Source: an uncultured Roseovarius sp. (GTDB taxonomy: Bacteria > Pseudomonadota > Alphaproteobacteria > Rhodobacterales > Rhodobacteraceae). Taken from it: a stretch of DNA of 64,000 nucleotides. Of the stretch, positions 62,352-64,000 are shown one piece after another. The notes beneath the pieces are model-generated. The model worked only from the letters and a program-made list of their open reading frames with translations. It had not been told where the DNA came from and made no database searches. Positions within the stretch are counted from its first letter, which is position 1, and each line of letters opens with the position of its first letter. Made by a program: the position numbers and the translations under genes. The stretch is taken from NCBI RefSeq assembly GCF_947489715.1, contig NZ_CANLER010000004.1, positions 186,001 through 250,000 on the forward strand, given 5' to 3'.

Positions 62352-64000
62352 TTAGCTGGCTTTTGCTGTTGAAAAAACCTCCTGCGCGGCTTCAGCATGG
62401 ATCATTGCCTGATTCAGTTGGGTTGGGTCATCGGTATTGTCAAAAAATGCCAACTCCAAATTAGCAAGATTATACTGGGTCATTGCCCAATCGAGCGGCA
62501 TGCGGTTGCTAGTATATTCCTTAAGCGCGCTTTCGTAGGCAACACGCGCTTCTGCAAATCGATATTTGTCCCCGTCGAGTGCTCCAATTGCCTGGAGCGC
62601 AGTGCCGAGATTCATCAGTGTTGCTGCCCATTGGAGCGGCGTGTTGTCTCGTGTCCACACCTGCAGTGCCTTCTTAAAGGCCTGTACGGCCTGATTTAGG
62701 CGTTCAGTATTTCTTTCACGCTCTCCAAAAATTCGGAGCGCAAGGCCGTAATTCATCTGTGTTGAAGCCCAGTCGTGCGGTGCACGATCACGCGTACGTT
62801 CCTCTAGAGCGCTCTCGTAAGCTTGGACAGCTTGCGTTAATCGCTCACTATCATTTTCACGCTCGCCGATTACTTGAAGCACATTACCGAGGTTCATTTG
62901 GGCCGTTGCCCAATCAAGCGGCATGCGGTCGCGTGCCCACTCCTGCAAGGCGTTTTCATAGGCGGTGACGGCCTCGATCAGCTGCTGCGAGTCTTTTTCG
63001 CGTTCTCCCAATCTTGTGAGTGCGTTTCCTAAGTTCATCTGTGTCGCGGCCCAATTGAGTGGAAGGCTGTGACGTGGGAATTCCACAAGTGCGAATTTAT
63101 AATTTTCGACAGCTTCAAGCAGATATTTGGTGTTGATCTCCGATTGCCCTAGGACCGCAAGTGCATTGCCCACGTTATTTAGTATTGTGCCGCGTTCCGT
63201 CCCTGCGGTGGTGCGTGCCAAAACAAGCTTTGCAATATTGATGGAAACTTTGAGGAATTCAGATACCCCTTTGTCGCGTCCCTGAGTGAAATAATTATCT
63301 TGAAGTGTGCGCAGGTTTTCGAATTCAGCATGTCCCCCCGCCTCAAGATCAGCCTTTTGCACTAATAGTTCAGCAGAACGGGCGGCGTCGCCTTGGAGCA
63401 TCGCAACCTCGATACCGCTTTCCAGCAAACGGGTCTTGCGGGCCTGATGGGTGGCGTCCTCGGCGGCGAGGGCTTCGGTGATCTCGGCGCTGGCGCTGGC
63501 ATAGTCACCGTCCGCCGCGAGGTCCGCCACGCGTTTCAGCATTTCATCGACGAAATCGCCGTGGTTCGAGGTGACGCGCCCCTCCTGCTGGACGCGTACG
63601 GCGATATCGATGGCATTTTGCAGCTCCAGCCACGCTTGTCCCAGATCATCCGTGTCTCCGGCAATGCGTTGCGCCAGCCGGATGATGGCCTTTTCGGTAA
63701 TGCCTTCGTCGTGCAGGCGGTCTTGCTGACCGGTGTCCCGGGTCCGCGCCAGAAGCTCCTGCAACATCGCCTGTTCTTCGGTCCGCGGTTCAAGATACGG
63801 GGTCAGGGTAGCGGTGAGGATGCTGGCATAATCCTCAAGTGCTATGGCGGTGCGGTGGGCGTCGTCCACGGATGTGGCCCTGATTTGCGCGCACATGTTG
63901 GCGGCGATGGTCGGGGCGTCCATGTTCCCGGCGGCCAGATCGGTTTTGCCGGGTGGGAAGCTCTCCAGCATCTGCACGATGATTTTTCTGCGGTCGGGCG
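62352..64000 (-). CDS. TPR-repeat protein, N-terminus beyond the window
   Basis: The frame is open at the right edge, so the start is missing; 549 residues are visible. The last 240 hold about five repeats of 47 residues with the pattern PLDWAxxQMNLGNxLxxxGERExDxxRLxxAVxAYExAL (an extended TPR, one unit at about 300-346 and so on to the C-terminus). The visible N-terminal part (about 300 residues, helical, with ANMCAQIRATSVDDAHRTAIALEDYA) has no domain I recognise. Such repeats often follow TIR, caspase, CHAT or NACHT-type modules in alphaproteobacteria, but none is visible. The repeat part is visibly richer in A and T than its neighbours. Confidence 0.75.
   Translation of the reverse strand, partial: PDRRKIIVQMLESFPPGKTDLAAGNMDAPTIAANMCAQIRATSVDDAHRTAIALEDYASILTATLTPYLEPRTEEQAMLQELLARTRDTGQQDRLHDEGITEKAIIRLAQRIAGDTDDLGQAWLELQNAIDIAVRVQQEGRVTSNHGDFVDEMLKRVADLAADGDYASASAEITEALAAEDATHQARKTRLLESGIEVAMLQGDAARSAELLVQKADLEAGGHAEFENLRTLQDNYFTQGRDKGVSEFLKVSINIAKLVLARTTAGTERGTILNNVGNALAVLGQSEINTKYLLEAVENYKFALVEFPRHSLPLNWAATQMNLGNALTRLGEREKDSQQLIEAVTAYENALQEWARDRMPLDWATAQMNLGNVLQVIGERENDSERLTQAVQAYESALEERTRDRAPHDWASTQMNYGLALRIFGERERNTERLNQAVQAFKKALQVWTRDNTPLQWAATLMNLGTALQAIGALDGDKYRFAEARVAYESALKEYTSNRMPLDWAMTQYNLANLELAFFDNTDDPTQLNQAMIHAEAAQEVFSTAKAS

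Overview
The window is about 60% GC chromosomal DNA from an alphaproteobacterium, most likely a marine member of the Rhodobacteraceae (Roseobacter group). The call rests on gene content and order: ETF-ubiquinone oxidoreductase next to a TPR lipoprotein-like gene and ispE; rplY-pth near ychF and trpA; phaA-phaB; RoxA-like di-haem cytochrome; sdhE and aspC; and a CIRCE-controlled groESL. No rRNA, tRNA, CRISPR, IS element or phage gene was seen. Most of the window is core chromosome, with a few accessory genes.

Layout. 1-11,000: polA (3' end cut by the window), prs, a DsbA-like isomerase and an alpha/beta hydrolase, a LysE exporter, then ltaE-ycgN-ribF, a small membrane protein, a MaoC hydratase and a HAD-IIA protein. 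11,156-15,501: a LysR gene divergent from a tight five-gene catabolic set (luciferase-like monooxygenase, flavin reductase, tautomerase, alpha/beta hydrolase, phytanoyl-CoA-dioxygenase-like protein). 15,569-19,491: Mn-type pyrophosphatase, DgkA, a Cys-rich mini protein, an OmpR-type regulator, ribA. 19,517-27,559: a long minus-strand run holding LivHMGF-like ABC genes without a binding protein, two multi-spanning transporters, arsC, pyrD and a DUF952 gene. 27,752-35,047: TraB/GumN protein, groESL, a methyltransferase, an EamA exporter, a membrane protein and greA. 35,419-43,905: DUF2927 protein, ETF-QO, TPR protein, ispE, a long-chain polyprenyl diphosphate synthase, DUF2007, a TrmN6-like methyltransferase, YdcH and a GcvA-like LysR. 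44,017-53,908: a 39-aa protein gene, an animal-type haem peroxidase, phaB-phaA, an EAL protein, tag, a second EamA exporter, sdhE with an XRE regulator, aspC and DUF2237. 53,942-64,000: a serine beta-lactamase-fold protein, pth, rplY, the di-haem cytochrome, lldD, trpA, ychF and the C-terminal part of a TPR protein running off the right edge.

The most interesting non-coding signal is a dispersed element of about 120 bp present three times (6281-6398, 33351-33470, 62133-62253). Its core is 40 bp of 11-bp iterons (ACCGACNNNAT), flanked on both sides by GTTAAC-type sites. The copies lie 27-29 kb apart, each about 100-125 bp beyond the stop codon of a gene and in the same polarity relative to that gene. 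I know of no described function for it. The main candidate gene system is the LysR-linked monooxygenase operon, whose substrate cannot be read from the sequence. The TPR protein at the right edge may belong to a larger signalling or conflict protein, but its N-terminus is outside the window.
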